Assembly: GCA_020632595.1 (NCBI GenBank)
Contig: JACKFF010000007.1
Coordinates: 155,844-219,843, forward strand
DNA length: 64,000 bases
Source of the DNA: Nitrospiraceae bacterium
GTDB taxonomy: Bacteria > Nitrospirota > Nitrospiria > Nitrospirales > UBA8639
Direction of reading: 5' to 3'
The notes under the pieces: model-generated
The model's input: the letters and a program-made list of their open reading frames with translations, nothing else
The model's database searches: none
Told to the model about the DNA's origin: nothing
Position numbers and translations under genes: made by a program
Shown here: in pieces, positions 9,352 to 18,456 of the stretch
Position numbering within the stretch: the first letter of the stretch is position 1
Layout of the letters: every line of letters begins with the position of its first letter

Positions 9352-10074
9352 ATGCATCATTTTAGAAGGACGGCTTTTATCTTCAGCTTTCTGGCATGTG
9401 CGATCTTTGGCGGATGGCCCTTCCCTTGCGTACAACCGGTTTTGGCCGGGCAAATGTATTGGCAGAAACAATCCGTGACCTTTCTGGGAACCACTCTTGA
9501 CCTGGATGGTGAACCCACAGGAATTGTGGCTGAACTGGACATCTCATTCCGGAAACAGGAAGGCCAGGAAGCGCTGAATGTGACATTTTCGAGCGGACCG
9601 GGAAAGTTTTCACCATATACTCAAGTGGCTATTCAATCCGGAATCGTTTCCGCTGCTCGTATGGCGGGGCTTGATCCAAAAGCCTGGAATATATTTCTCA
9701 AATTTCCGACTCCCGGTGTGACAATTTACGGAGATAGTTTGACCGCGATGGTGAGTGTCGTGGCTCTGGCAATGGCGAATGATAATCCAATCATCCTGAA
9801 CCTCGTGATGACCGGCAAAGTGACCCAGGATGGTCATATCGGGGCGGTGGGGGGGATCCCACTCAAAATCCAGGCTGCCTTTAAGAAACATATTCCTAGA
9901 GTGATTATTCCTGAAGATCGGTTTCCTGAAGACAATGATTGGCAGACGCCCTTTCTGATGCAGATTTCTCCCGTCAATACGGTGTTGCAGGCCTATCAAA
10001 TGTTAACGGGAGCGACCCTTTCAGGCGCCGGGATCGCACCAGGATTAATGGTGCAGCATTCCAACGAAAAATAG
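9352..10074 (+). CDS. Secreted stand-alone Lon-type (S16) serine protease domain
   Basis: The 240-residue protein has a signal peptide (about residues 1-32) followed by the proteolytic domain fold of Lon without the AAA ATPase or substrate-binding N-domain. The catalytic dyad appears intact: S129 in YGDSLTA and K172 in GGIPLK, 43 residues apart, the same spacing as S679 and K722 of E. coli Lon. The GHIGAVGGI and VIIPED segments also match the family. Cytoplasmic Lon is ATP-driven, so a periplasmic version would act without ATP on unfolded or flexible substrates, or have lost protease activity. It is translationally coupled to the small exported protein before it and convergent with the hybrid kinase after it. 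Confidence 0.75.
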   Translation: MHHFRRTAFIFSFLACAIFGGWPFPCVQPVLAGQMYWQKQSVTFLGTTLDLDGEPTGIVAELDISFRKQEGQEALNVTFSSGPGKFSPYTQVAIQSGIVSAARMAGLDPKAWNIFLKFPTPGVTIYGDSLTAMVSVVALAMANDNPIILNLVMTGKVTQDGHIGAVGGIPLKIQAAFKKHIPRVIIPEDRFPEDNDWQTPFLMQISPVNTVLQAYQMLTGATLSGAGIAPGLMVQHSNEK

Positions 10075-10083
10075 GAAAGAGGG

Positions 10084-12063
10084 CTAAGCGGGGTTTTTTT
10101 GATGCCAATATTTTCTGACGATGGTGACTAAGCTTTCAGCCGGACCTCCTTTGGTGACAAATGCCGCTGCTCCTGCCTCTTGGAACCATCGAGCCACGTC
10201 CGGCGTGTCATACACAGATAATCCGATCATCACCGTGTCGGGAAGGAATTGTTTGATTCTTTTGATGGCTTCCAGACCGTCCATCTTGGGCATATGAAGA
10301 TCCATCACCACGACGTCGGGACGGAGTGACTCACAGAGGGCAAGGGCATGCTTTCCGTCTTCTGCCTCTCCCACCACTTCGAAATCCACTTGAGCGTTCA
10401 GAATGTGGCAAAACCCTTCACGGACCATCTTATGATCATCTGCGAGAAGAATCCGAATTTTTTCTGAAGGAAAACGGGGGAAATGGGCATTTTTGACGGC
10501 ATGCACTGGAGTCTGTTTGGCATCGCGTATTTGGAGATCCTCACTACTGGGTTCTATTGGAATACGCAGCAGGACTTGAGTTCCTTTCTGCGGGGCTGAA
10601 TGGAGAACCATTTCTCCGCCGAGGGCCTCCAAGCGCTCCCGGATACTAAAGAGTCCAAAATTGGTTGGGGATTGTTCATTTCGCTCTTCAGGATTTTCCC
10701 TAAACCCGCAGCCAGCATCCTTCACTTCGATCAGCAGATGGTTACCCTGAAGAGACAGATTGACCATCACCTCATTCACTCCGGAATGTTTAAGTACGTT
10801 ATATAACAGTTCCCTGACGGATTGGAACACAAGCACGGCCTGATCCTCCGGCAGATTTGGCGTCTCGACTTCACTTTTTAACGTGACGGTTAATCCCTGT
10901 TTTCCCATTTCAGATCCCAACCAGACGAGAGCGGCATGGAGTCCGAATTCATAGAGACAGGTCGGACTGAGTTGGCTGACCAATGTCCGTGTATAGGTCA
11001 AGGATTGGTCCAAGAGGGTATCCGCTTCATGAATCACCTTTACAAGGGTTTCCTTATCGGAAATCGTTTGACCTTGACTTAATTTCAGTCGACAAACAAC
11101 AAGGAGCTGAGCCAGATAATCATGAAGGTCGGTCGCCAACCGGCGTCGTTCCCGTTGTTCGGTTACCGTGAGATCGGAAGCCATGGCCCGTAGCCGTTCC
11201 TGGTTCCGAGTAAGTTCCTGAGTACGTTGGATCACCCGCTCTTCCAGGGTGCGATTCAATTCGGCCAATTTGTCACTGGTATCTTTTTGAGCGCTTTTGT
11301 CTCGAACTACCTTGGCAAACCCGATCAGCTTGTCGTTGGGGTCGCGTATGGCCGTCACCGCGCCGCTAGCCCAAAATCGGGAACCATCGGCGCGCACCAG
11401 CCAATTGTCATCGTCCCCTTTTTCTAACGCTTCCGCCCTCCGCAATTCGGTTTCCGGGCGACCAGTGCGTTGGTCTTCAGCGGTAAAGAGCATAGAAAAA
11501 TGTTTATTCAATGCCGCGTCTTCGGGATAGCCCAGGAGCCGTTCAGCTCCGGAATTCCAATGCGTAATGTTCCCATCCAAGTCAAGCAGGATAAAAGCCA
11601 GGCCGGTGGCTCCATCAACAAATAACCGGTACTTTCTTTCGCTATCACGGCGAATCCGCTCATTCTTTTCCCGTTCCATGGCATAGTACAAAATTCTGGA
11701 AAGTAACACGGCATTCATGGAAGATTTCGGGAGATAATCCTGTGCCCCTAATTTGATGGCTTCAAGGGCAAGAGGTTCATCCTCATTGACGGTTAGCACC
11801 ACAAGGGGAATGGTCGAGTTTGCCGACCGGATTTGTTTCAACGTTTCAAGGCCATTGGTTTCCGGCAGGTTTAAATCAAGAAGGATGATGTCAAACGGTG
11901 TGCTGTGAAGGATGGTCAGAGCCTCTTTGAGGGTCGATGCGCGGGTGATATGAAAGGGGGACATGCCCGAGGCATCCTTCAGCCGTTCGCGCACTAATTC
12001 TGCGTCGGAGGGATTGTCCTCCACTAACAGGATGGAATGAGTAGGGGATGGGAGATCGCTCAT
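10084..12063 (-). CDS. Receiver-PAS-histidine kinase-receiver hybrid protein
   Basis: The 659-residue cytoplasmic protein has, in order, an N-terminal receiver (about 8-125, Asp in IILLDLNLP), a PAS domain (about 145-265), a coiled-coil linker, a HisKA_3 dimerisation helix (RRRLATDLHDYLAQ, His near residue 318), HATPase_c (about 400-515) and a C-terminal receiver (about 535-655, Asp in VVMDLHMP) with no output domain. It is the last gene of a three-gene minus-strand operon: its ATG overlaps the stop of the receiver gene 12060-12503 by 4 bases (ATGA). The layout suggests a phosphorelay in which the upstream kinase and the small receiver feed this protein. Confidence 0.88.
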   Translation of the reverse strand: MSDLPSPTHSILLVEDNPSDAELVRERLKDASGMSPFHITRASTLKEALTILHSTPFDIILLDLNLPETNGLETLKQIRSANSTIPLVVLTVNEDEPLALEAIKLGAQDYLPKSSMNAVLLSRILYYAMEREKNERIRRDSERKYRLFVDGATGLAFILLDLDGNITHWNSGAERLLGYPEDAALNKHFSMLFTAEDQRTGRPETELRRAEALEKGDDDNWLVRADGSRFWASGAVTAIRDPNDKLIGFAKVVRDKSAQKDTSDKLAELNRTLEERVIQRTQELTRNQERLRAMASDLTVTEQRERRRLATDLHDYLAQLLVVCRLKLSQGQTISDKETLVKVIHEADTLLDQSLTYTRTLVSQLSPTCLYEFGLHAALVWLGSEMGKQGLTVTLKSEVETPNLPEDQAVLVFQSVRELLYNVLKHSGVNEVMVNLSLQGNHLLIEVKDAGCGFRENPEERNEQSPTNFGLFSIRERLEALGGEMVLHSAPQKGTQVLLRIPIEPSSEDLQIRDAKQTPVHAVKNAHFPRFPSEKIRILLADDHKMVREGFCHILNAQVDFEVVGEAEDGKHALALCESLRPDVVVMDLHMPKMDGLEAIKRIKQFLPDTVMIGLSVYDTPDVARWFQEAGAAAFVTKGGPAESLVTIVRKYWHQKNPA

Positions 12064-12503
12064 GACTCTGACACTTTTGGAGGGAGTTTTACCACAGAGA
12101 GCCAGAAATCTTCGAGTGATTGAATCATTTTGATGAATTGCAAAATATCAATGGGTTTAACCAAATAGGCATTGGCATGAAGATTGTAACTACGCAAGAC
12201 ATCTGCTTCGTCATCGGAAGTTGTCAATACCACCACGGGAATTGTGCGAGTGTGTGCATCGGATTTGATTTCCTTCAGCACCTCTCTCCCGTCCTTTTTG
12301 GGAAGGTTTAAATCCAACAGAATAAGATCCGGTCGGGGAGCCTGTTGAAACGGTGCTGTCTGCCGAATAAAGGCCATGGCGTTGACCCCGTCTTGAACCA
12401 CATGAACAGTATTCTGGAGGCGAGCTTCCCGAAAAGCTTCCTGGGTAAGCCGGATATCCGCGGGATTATCCTCTATGAGTAAAATTTCAATAGGATTCTG
12501 CAT
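12060..12503 (-). CDS. Single-domain receiver protein (Rcp1/CheY-like)
   Basis: A 147-residue protein that is a receiver domain alone: acidic pocket EDNPAD, phospho-acceptor Asp in LILLDLNLPKKDG, Thr in VVVLTTSDDE and Lys in YLVKPID. The KKDGREVL segment is typical of the Rcp1 class that serves phytochrome-like kinases. The ATG at 12503 is chosen because the longer open frame upstream lies inside the kinase gene. It overlaps the kinase's 3' end by 17 bases, and its own stop overlaps the next gene by 4, so the three genes are translationally coupled. It probably shuttles phosphoryl groups between the two kinases. Confidence 0.85.
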   Translation of the reverse strand: MQNPIEILLIEDNPADIRLTQEAFREARLQNTVHVVQDGVNAMAFIRQTAPFQQAPRPDLILLDLNLPKKDGREVLKEIKSDAHTRTIPVVVLTTSDDEADVLRSYNLHANAYLVKPIDILQFIKMIQSLEDFWLSVVKLPPKVSES

Positions 12504-13980
12504 GAACTTTCTCCGGATTTTTAGGTAGGGTAAAGAAAAACTTGGCTCCTTTTCCTGCTTCCGATTCGACCCAGATGCGGCCACCACGGCGCTCCACGAT
12601 TTTCCTGCATATGGCCAGACCGATTCCGGTGCCCTGGTACTCTTCCCTCGTGTGGAGTCTTTTGAACGGAAGAAAGATCCGCTCGAAGTATTCCGATCCG
12701 ACGCCGATCCCATTATCCTGTACCGAGAAAATCCACCCGTCGGACCTTTCTTCAGCAGATATATGAATCTCCGGCGGTTTCGGGCCGTGAAATTTTATGG
12801 CGTTGGTGATCAGATTCTGGAGTAGATGTTGAAAATGCGAACGATCGGTCTGAATAATCGGCAGAGGGTCATGTGTGATCGAAGCCTGTTTGTCCTCAAT
12901 GGTCATGCGGAGATGTGTAAGGATTTCTTGGAGCACCTCCCCGGTGTTGACCGGCAGAGGGTTCTGTTCCTGGGCCTGAATCCTGGAATATTTCAGGAGG
13001 TCTTGAATGAGTGTTTGCATGCGACTCGCTCCATCGGTCACGAATCCAATAAATTCCTGACCCTGTTTGTCTAATTGCTCTTTATAGCGCTCCGCCAACA
13101 ATTGCGTAAAGCCATGGATCGTGCGGAGGGGTTCTTGGAGATCATGTGAGGCAATATAGGCAAATTGTTCAAGATCTTCGTTTGATTGCTTGAGAGAGGC
13201 TGCATGACTGGCCAATGTGAGGTTTTGTATAGCCAGGAGATTTTCCAGCTCCTTTTGCTGGGAAATATTCCGGGCAATTTTCGAGGCGCCAATAGCGTTT
13301 CCCCATCGGTCGATAATGGGGGAAATAGTCAGCGATACCGGTATCTCCTGTCCGTCCTTCCGGCGGCGAATCGTTTCAAAATTTTGAATCTGCTTCCCAC
13401 TCTGGAGTTTTTCCAAAATATCCTTTTCTTCGGCAATCCGGTCTGGTGGAAAAAGAAATGTCATATATTGCCCGATGCTCTCCTGTGGCGAATATCCGAA
13501 CATCTGTTCGGCTCCGTTGTTCCAACTGGTGACTTGACCCGTGAGTGTTTGTCCGATAATAGCGTCAGGGGTGGATTCCACGATGGAGGCTAACCGAAGC
13601 CGGACCTCCATTCCCTGACGATATTGATAGGTTAGGAGGGCGGTTGCCCAAATCATAAAAAGCGATAAAAGACGATTGGTCACGGCATTGCCGGCAATGG
13701 TGCTCCCCGAATACACCACATTCACACCGGGGGAATAGATCACTCCAATAATGGCAAAGCCCGTGCAGACTCCAGCCACGATGAATGGAGCTTTTGCATA
13801 GGGTAAATAGGGAGTCAGCATAATAGCACTCACATATAACATGCCGATCGCGACTCCTGTCTTGGTGAATAGATCCAACACAAAAATTCCCCCAATGAGA
13901 GCGCTGATGGCTACCAGCAGGATGATATCCAATTTTTTTGCGTGAGAAGAGGCTTTGAGCCGTTCTTGAATCGTCATCAT
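12487..13980 (-). CDS. Membrane-anchored PAS sensor histidine kinase
   Basis: The 497-residue protein has four or five predicted membrane segments in its first 120 residues, with short loops and no large periplasmic domain. These are followed by a PAS domain (about 130-250; SWNNGAEQMFGY), a coiled coil, a HisKA domain (IASHDLQEPLRTI, phospho-acceptor His near 280) and HATPase_c (DNGIGVG and GTGIGLAICRKIV boxes). The H-D-L-Q-E-P-L motif is typical of bacteriophytochrome-type and PAS kinases that work with Rcp1-type receivers, which matches the next gene. Consecutive ATG codons at 13980 and 13977 are both possible starts. It is the promoter-proximal gene of the operon. Confidence 0.87.
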   Translation of the reverse strand: MMTIQERLKASSHAKKLDIILLVAISALIGGIFVLDLFTKTGVAIGMLYVSAIMLTPYLPYAKAPFIVAGVCTGFAIIGVIYSPGVNVVYSGSTIAGNAVTNRLLSLFMIWATALLTYQYRQGMEVRLRLASIVESTPDAIIGQTLTGQVTSWNNGAEQMFGYSPQESIGQYMTFLFPPDRIAEEKDILEKLQSGKQIQNFETIRRRKDGQEIPVSLTISPIIDRWGNAIGASKIARNISQQKELENLLAIQNLTLASHAASLKQSNEDLEQFAYIASHDLQEPLRTIHGFTQLLAERYKEQLDKQGQEFIGFVTDGASRMQTLIQDLLKYSRIQAQEQNPLPVNTGEVLQEILTHLRMTIEDKQASITHDPLPIIQTDRSHFQHLLQNLITNAIKFHGPKPPEIHISAEERSDGWIFSVQDNGIGVGSEYFERIFLPFKRLHTREEYQGTGIGLAICRKIVERRGGRIWVESEAGKGAKFFFTLPKNPEKVHAESY

Positions 13981-14369
13981 ACCTTCACACTTTTCCTTTG
14001 AAGAACAGCTTGTGCCTTGCCGCTTCTGTATCCATACGAGGAAAGTGGACTCCCCTCATTACCCCAAATGATGAGAACGATGTGCTCTCCTTGGCCCCGG
14101 TGAAGCAGAACGCCGTTCGGGGCATGTCGTGGAAGAACAAATTCGGGGAAAGTATAGCTTCACCGAATAAGTCTTGTCTAAGAGTAAAGGCCCCAAGAAG
14201 TGAACCAACTGGGTCATCCAGGGTTGTTGCTCAAGCAACCCAGGGTTTTTCTCAGGTTTTGCCGTCCAAACGATTCTGTATAAGTAAAAAACAAGAATTA
14301 CAAGTTAACGGACATCCTGGATCCTGAATCGTTTGTTGAATGGATTCAATCATAAGGAGAACCAAACCC
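13981..14369. other. Divergent intergenic region between kinase operon and small-gene cluster
   Basis: About 390 bases between divergent transcription units. An open plus-strand frame at 13998-14327 has no ribosome-binding site and no family resemblance. The only structure seen is the plus-strand hairpin at 14222-14251, listed separately. Confidence 0.4.
14222..14251 (+). terminator. Possible intrinsic terminator without an obvious upstream gene
   Basis: GGGTTG at 14222-14227 pairs with CAACCC at 14237-14242 and is followed by a run of five T at 14247-14251. No plus-strand gene precedes it, so it could end a small RNA or an attenuated leader. The stem is short. Confidence 0.35.
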
Positions 14370-14555
14370 ATGCACACAAATCTTGAACAGGAAGTAGCCC
14401 ATCCCAAGAAGTCAGAACAGACGAAAATGTCCCGTTGTTTATTTGGGGATTGGCCGCGGCGAGAGATGCTCAAGTTGGCTCTGCCTGCTACAGACTTGTC
14501 GCTTTCCCTGCCCTCCTGCAATGACCACATGAGCACTGATATTCAAGCCTGGTAG
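14370..14555 (+). CDS. Small hypothetical protein, 61 residues
   Basis: An ATG at 14370 is preceded by AAGGAG at a spacing of about 11 bases and opens a 61-residue frame, mostly charged in the first half (Glu, Lys, Arg) and Ser/Leu-rich in the second. No family is recognised. It ends 23 bases before the DUF3309 gene on the same strand, which supports it being a real member of a small-gene cluster. Coding status is uncertain. Confidence 0.35.
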   Translation: MHTNLEQEVAHPKKSEQTKMSRCLFGDWPRREMLKLALPATDLSLSLPSCNDHMSTDIQAW

Positions 14556-14578
14556 TCCAGGGAGGAGGAAACACATTT

Positions 14579-14731
14579 ATGTCTACGATTGTCTTAGTCA
14601 TTCTGATTCTTCTACTAGTGGGGGCCCTGCCGGTCTGGCCCTACAGTTCCTCCTGGGGCCCATACCCCAGTAGCGGGCTGGGATTGGTGCTGGTGATCGT
14701 GCTGATTCTGGCATTGACAGGAAGATTGTAA
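14579..14731 (+). CDS. DUF3309 family small membrane protein
   Basis: This 50-residue gene starts at ATG 14579 behind a strong GGGAGGAGG site at 14559-14567. The product has two hydrophobic stretches (MSTIVLVILILLLVGALPVW and GLGLVLVIVLILALTG) separated by a Pro/Tyr/Trp/Ser turn (PYSSSWGPYPSSG). This is the signature of the DUF3309 family of about 50-residue membrane proteins, common in proteobacteria and Nitrospira. Its function is unknown and an envelope-stress association is often assumed. It sits between two other small genes on the same strand. Confidence 0.75.
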   Translation: MSTIVLVILILLLVGALPVWPYSSSWGPYPSSGLGLVLVIVLILALTGRL

Positions 14732-14781
14732 ACCTCGCTCTGAAAAGTTTTTGTTCACATCAAAAAGAGGGAGGGTTGTAT

Positions 14782-15252
14782 ATGCTTTTAAGAAATACGA
14801 CTTGGTGGGCCACAGTACTCGGATTATTGTTGTTGAGTTCAATGGGGGGAATGCTGTTGGCTTCTACAAACCCCACCGACTCACAGATGTCAGCGAACAA
14901 CCCGGGTAAGACAATTACGACTTCGGGCTTACATATCGTGAATGAGGAGGGTAAAGTCCGTGCCACGCTGAGCCTGTGGGACGGTGACCATCCGGCACTC
15001 ATCATGGGAGATGATCACTGTGACCGTCGTGCTTCTCTTGCCGTGTATGGAAAGGAGCGAACAGGATTCACTCTCTATGGAGAAGATTGTAAGCGTCGTG
15101 TCGCATTAGAAGTTCAGAATGATGACCTCCCTAATTTCGTCTTGCGGGATCACTTGGATACTCCACGGGTTCAAGTCGTGTTAAATAAGGACGGGAGTCC
15201 TCTGGTCCGGTTGTTTGATGCGAATGGAAAAGCCCTGTGGGAAAAGCCATAG
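14782..15252 (+). CDS. Exported repeat-containing hypothetical protein
   Basis: The ATG at 14782 is preferred over the TTG at 14776 because GAGGGAGGG lies 6 to 7 bases upstream. The 156-residue product has a hydrophobic N-terminus (WWATVLGLLLLSSMGGMLLA), probably a signal peptide. The rest is built of about 20-residue beta-type repeats with the pattern (R)(A/V)xLxV...G, seen in RATLSLWDG, RRASLAVYG, KRRVALEVQ and PRVQVVLNKDG. Such proteins are usually periplasmic or surface beta-solenoids. No catalytic motif is visible and the function is unknown. Confidence 0.65.
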   Translation: MLLRNTTWWATVLGLLLLSSMGGMLLASTNPTDSQMSANNPGKTITTSGLHIVNEEGKVRATLSLWDGDHPALIMGDDHCDRRASLAVYGKERTGFTLYGEDCKRRVALEVQNDDLPNFVLRDHLDTPRVQVVLNKDGSPLVRLFDANGKALWEKP

Positions 15253-15334
15253 CATTATATGAAACCCTCTTCTCAATATTCACTTTTCCCGTGAATGGGA
15301 ATGTCATGAAGTAGGCCATACAAGAAGGAGGCTA

Positions 15335-16906
15335 ATGTTCATCACTTCAATATTCATCACCACGATCCGGAGGACGAGAAGAGTGTTCATTATGGGATTG
15401 GTATTGATGGCCGGCAGCGGTTTGGGGATGGCATTAGCTGCGGATCAGGACGGTACCAAACACGTAAAGGCGGTGCCGAGCCCGAAAGAGTTGGTTCCGG
15501 ACATTGGTCCCCCGGCCGTGGTTAATGACTGGCAGCGTCCTTACCCCCAGTATCAACCCGTCGGAAAAGGCGACATCGAAGAGGCTCCCGACGCTAAGCC
15601 AGGAACTCCCAATCCTCGGAGTATTCATACCTTAGGCGGGCGGACCCCTATTTCATTTGTTTTTGATCTGAGTCCAAAAGATCCACTTGAGAAGGTGATT
15701 GAGCGAGAAGGCCAGCAACGAACAACGATTAAAACACAACAGCAACAATTGCTCGAGGAGCGGTATGATTTGTCCCCTCGATTTGTTGAAGGGGTGACGA
15801 TGACTCGAGGGAAGCCCATTCCTAAAGGGCCTACCGCCCGATTACCGAAGGACCTCACATTTGAACAGCTCGCCAAAATGCCTCCGGAAGAGATTAAGGC
15901 CAAGGATTTCTTCCCTTATCTGCCGTTGCCGCATCCGCTTCATTCAACCGGCGGCATGGTGTTTCCGTCCATGATGACAGGCATTCATCCTGAGCGTGAA
16001 CGGTTTGACGTCCTTCATGATGTGCCGGATCATTTTTTGCCAGAATTTCCACCTCCTCTGTTTTTAACAAGCCGGCCGGATTTAGGAGATGTCTCGCAAG
16101 GTCAGGAAATCACCAATGAAAATTTTTACACGTTGTTCGATGGCATTCTCTCGCCGGTGCAATTTGACGGAGTTCGATTATTGGTTGAAAAAATCCCTCA
16201 ACAGCAATTTAATGCGACTGACGACCGGAAAACGATTTCGCCCAGCCGGGGGGTTGCCTGTTTTGATTGCCATGTGAACGGGCATACCAATGGCGCCATT
16301 CATTTGAATCCGGATAACCGGCCTCAATTCTCACGGTTTCGCATCGAAACGCCTTCCTTACGGGGCGTCAATATTCAGAATGTCTTTGGATCCAAGCGAG
16401 CCCTGTCTTCTGTTGAGGATTTTTCTGAATTTGAAAACCGGTCTGCCTATTTCGATCATGATCTGGCGACAGCCGAAAAAAAGGGTCGTCGTGATATGAC
16501 CCGAACCGAAGTCATGAAAATGGCCCAGTTCCAGAAGCTGGTCGATTTTCCTCCTGCGCCGAAATTAGATCTCTTCGGCCGATTGGATTCTCAGAAAGCC
16601 AGCGAAGAAGAATTGCGAGGTGAAACGCTCTTTTTTGGGAAAGCTAAATGTGTGACCTGCCATACCGCTCCGTATTTTACTGATAATCTGATGCATGACT
16701 TGCGGGTGGAACGGTTTTACCATGGCCGGGCAGAGGGATCTATCAAAACATTCCCCCTTCGGGGAATAAAAGATTCCCCTCCCTATCTGCATGACGGGCG
16801 CCTCTTGACCCTTGAAGATACGGTAGAGTTTTTTGCCTTAGTCACTGGAGTCCAGTTGACAAAGGAAGAAAAAGCGGACCTTTCCGCATACCTTCGAACC
16901 TTGTGA
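15335..16906 (+). CDS. Di-heme cytochrome c peroxidase/MauG-like protein
   Basis: The 523-residue exported protein starts at ATG 15335 behind AAGGAGG and has a signal peptide ending near ALAAD. Two c-type heme motifs are visible, CFDCH (near residue 310) and CVTCH (near 440). The C-terminal segment TFPLRGIKDSPPYLHDGRL is characteristic of the di-heme cytochrome c peroxidase/MauG superfamily, where the region around the second heme carries PxLRG..PYxHDG. The N-terminal 180 residues have no recognised domain, so it is longer than classical CcpA (about 330). It probably reduces peroxide or oxidises a periplasmic substrate. The final electron donor is unknown. Confidence 0.8.
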   Translation: MFITSIFITTIRRTRRVFIMGLVLMAGSGLGMALAADQDGTKHVKAVPSPKELVPDIGPPAVVNDWQRPYPQYQPVGKGDIEEAPDAKPGTPNPRSIHTLGGRTPISFVFDLSPKDPLEKVIEREGQQRTTIKTQQQQLLEERYDLSPRFVEGVTMTRGKPIPKGPTARLPKDLTFEQLAKMPPEEIKAKDFFPYLPLPHPLHSTGGMVFPSMMTGIHPERERFDVLHDVPDHFLPEFPPPLFLTSRPDLGDVSQGQEITNENFYTLFDGILSPVQFDGVRLLVEKIPQQQFNATDDRKTISPSRGVACFDCHVNGHTNGAIHLNPDNRPQFSRFRIETPSLRGVNIQNVFGSKRALSSVEDFSEFENRSAYFDHDLATAEKKGRRDMTRTEVMKMAQFQKLVDFPPAPKLDLFGRLDSQKASEEELRGETLFFGKAKCVTCHTAPYFTDNLMHDLRVERFYHGRAEGSIKTFPLRGIKDSPPYLHDGRLLTLEDTVEFFALVTGVQLTKEEKADLSAYLRTL

Positions 16907-16970
16907 AATAAGGTTTCACGTGAATGGTTGACGAGCCCGGTGTCATGTTCTCAGAAGAGGAAAATGCTAC

Positions 16971-17369
16971 ATGAAAAATCCGGCCTGTGCAAACAAGATC
17001 TCTATCGTATCTTTCCGTTGCTTGGGCTTCATGTTTACTCTGGCATTTTCCCTAGCAGAGCCGGTCTTGGGAGAGAATTTTCAGAACATCAATTCTGATG
17101 GAATTCACACCGATGAACATTCCAACAATCCGTCCGGGGAAGTTTCCCCCCTCATAGGGGGAGGTGTCCGGACGCCCCCCGACATTGGAGCTTCAGGTAC
17201 GGCATCTTCCACCCCTGCGATTCGAAGCGAATCACCCACAGACGAACCCCCCATTCTTCCGGATGTCTCCCCAGTTCCCATGCATCCCTCGATTCCGGAA
17301 AAGGCCCCGGTCAAAGAGAGTGAGCCGTTAGGACAACCGGACCAGTTTCAAAAGACGCCAGAAAAATAA
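16971..17369 (+). CDS. Exported proline-rich hypothetical protein
   Basis: A 132-residue product with a signal peptide (about residues 1-34, ending LAEPVLG) and a low-complexity mature part rich in Pro, Ser and Glu (for example PPILPDVSPVPMHPS). It follows the di-heme cytochrome gene by 64 bases on the same strand and may be co-transcribed. No domain is recognised. It may be a disordered periplasmic or surface linker. Confidence 0.5.
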   Translation: MKNPACANKISIVSFRCLGFMFTLAFSLAEPVLGENFQNINSDGIHTDEHSNNPSGEVSPLIGGGVRTPPDIGASGTASSTPAIRSESPTDEPPILPDVSPVPMHPSIPEKAPVKESEPLGQPDQFQKTPEK

Positions 17370-17546
17370 GACACTTTTGAGTATTGTCTGTGTGTCGGGA
17401 GGAAGGCCCTTTCTTTTTGATAATTGTGAAACCGTTTTCCGTTTTCATATTCTCATAGGAAAAACAATAAGAGACAACTGATTCCCTATGTGCTGAGGAT
17501 ATTGAGAACGTTTCGTATAGAGGGGAAAGATTTTGATATTCCCAAT

Positions 17547-18158
17547 CTAATCTAATGTGGGATCAATCCATAAACGGATGCGGACATTTTTCGCTCCGGC
17601 TTCGTAGGCGTTTTCCACCGCATCCACAATTTCCCCTCGATTTTCGACTCTTCCAGAGAGAGTGACGATCCCGTTTTGAGCCTCAACACGAATGGGAACC
17701 GAATTCACAAACGGGCTCCAATACAACTCCTCTTCGACCGCTTCTTTCAATTCCCGATCGGTCATTTTTCTCCATGGAGGGTCTTGATTATTGATGCGGA
17801 GTTGATTGTCGATATTTGTGGCTCCGGCGTCATAGGCGATTTTAACCAGATCCAGCAAGGCATCCTGATCCTCGACATATCCTGAGAGAACCGTTTCGCC
17901 ATTTCCCACGTGAACCGTGATCTCACCATTCTCATATGGACTGACTTCCAAACGCTGTTGAATTCGATATTGTATCTCTTCGTCTGATAGCAAAGAGGTC
18001 TCGTCGGCGGATAGCGGATCATTTGCACCAGGAGAAATGGCTTCGTCAAATCCTACTGCAGGGACAGACAGGATCTGGCCATTGGTATGTTTCATCATGG
18101 CTGCGATGAGTAATAAACACATCCCACATATGAAAAAACGTTTGAATGGAGAATTCAT
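17547..18158 (-). CDS. Periplasmic protein with two BON domains
   Basis: A 203-residue protein with a signal peptide (FFICGMCLLLIAAMM) and two BON domains: the first around VHVGNGETVLSGYVEDQ, the second around VEAQNGIVTLSGRVENRGE. This is the OsmY-like layout. ATG 18158 is preferred over GTG 18164 because AAAGG lies about 7 bases upstream. BON proteins stabilise the envelope under stress. It is convergent with the small gene at 16971-17369 and lies in the same neighbourhood as the six-BON protein and the superoxide dismutase. Confidence 0.82.
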   Translation of the reverse strand: MNSPFKRFFICGMCLLLIAAMMKHTNGQILSVPAVGFDEAISPGANDPLSADETSLLSDEEIQYRIQQRLEVSPYENGEITVHVGNGETVLSGYVEDQDALLDLVKIAYDAGATNIDNQLRINNQDPPWRKMTDRELKEAVEEELYWSPFVNSVPIRVEAQNGIVTLSGRVENRGEIVDAVENAYEAGAKNVRIRLWIDPTLD

Positions 18159-18456
18159 AGGCACCTTTAGAACGTTTTGCCATCCTCAGAGATTGGCCAG
18201 GAAAGCTCCCAATCTAATTGAGAAATCCGGTCGAAACCCCGGGTATTCAAGCAAAGATCAGGAGAAGGGGAACTCCGGGGATAATGAGGGAGATACGCGT
18301 CCCTCTGCCGGAAAAAGATTCAAAGAAAATAGTTCCACGAAGCGGAATCATTCGTTCACCAATGCAGAATTCTCTGCCCGTTTGAATATCGAGTGGTCAG
18401 AAATTGTTCCGGGTGCCAGAGTGGTCACTGTACACTTCAAAATACCAGCTAGGTCT

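Noticed and set aside
12504..12713. Upstream extension of the receiver gene
   Set aside because: This part lies inside the kinase gene in another frame and has no receiver sequence.
13998..14327. 109-residue plus-strand frame
   Set aside because: No ribosome-binding site, no family resemblance; lies in the divergent control region.
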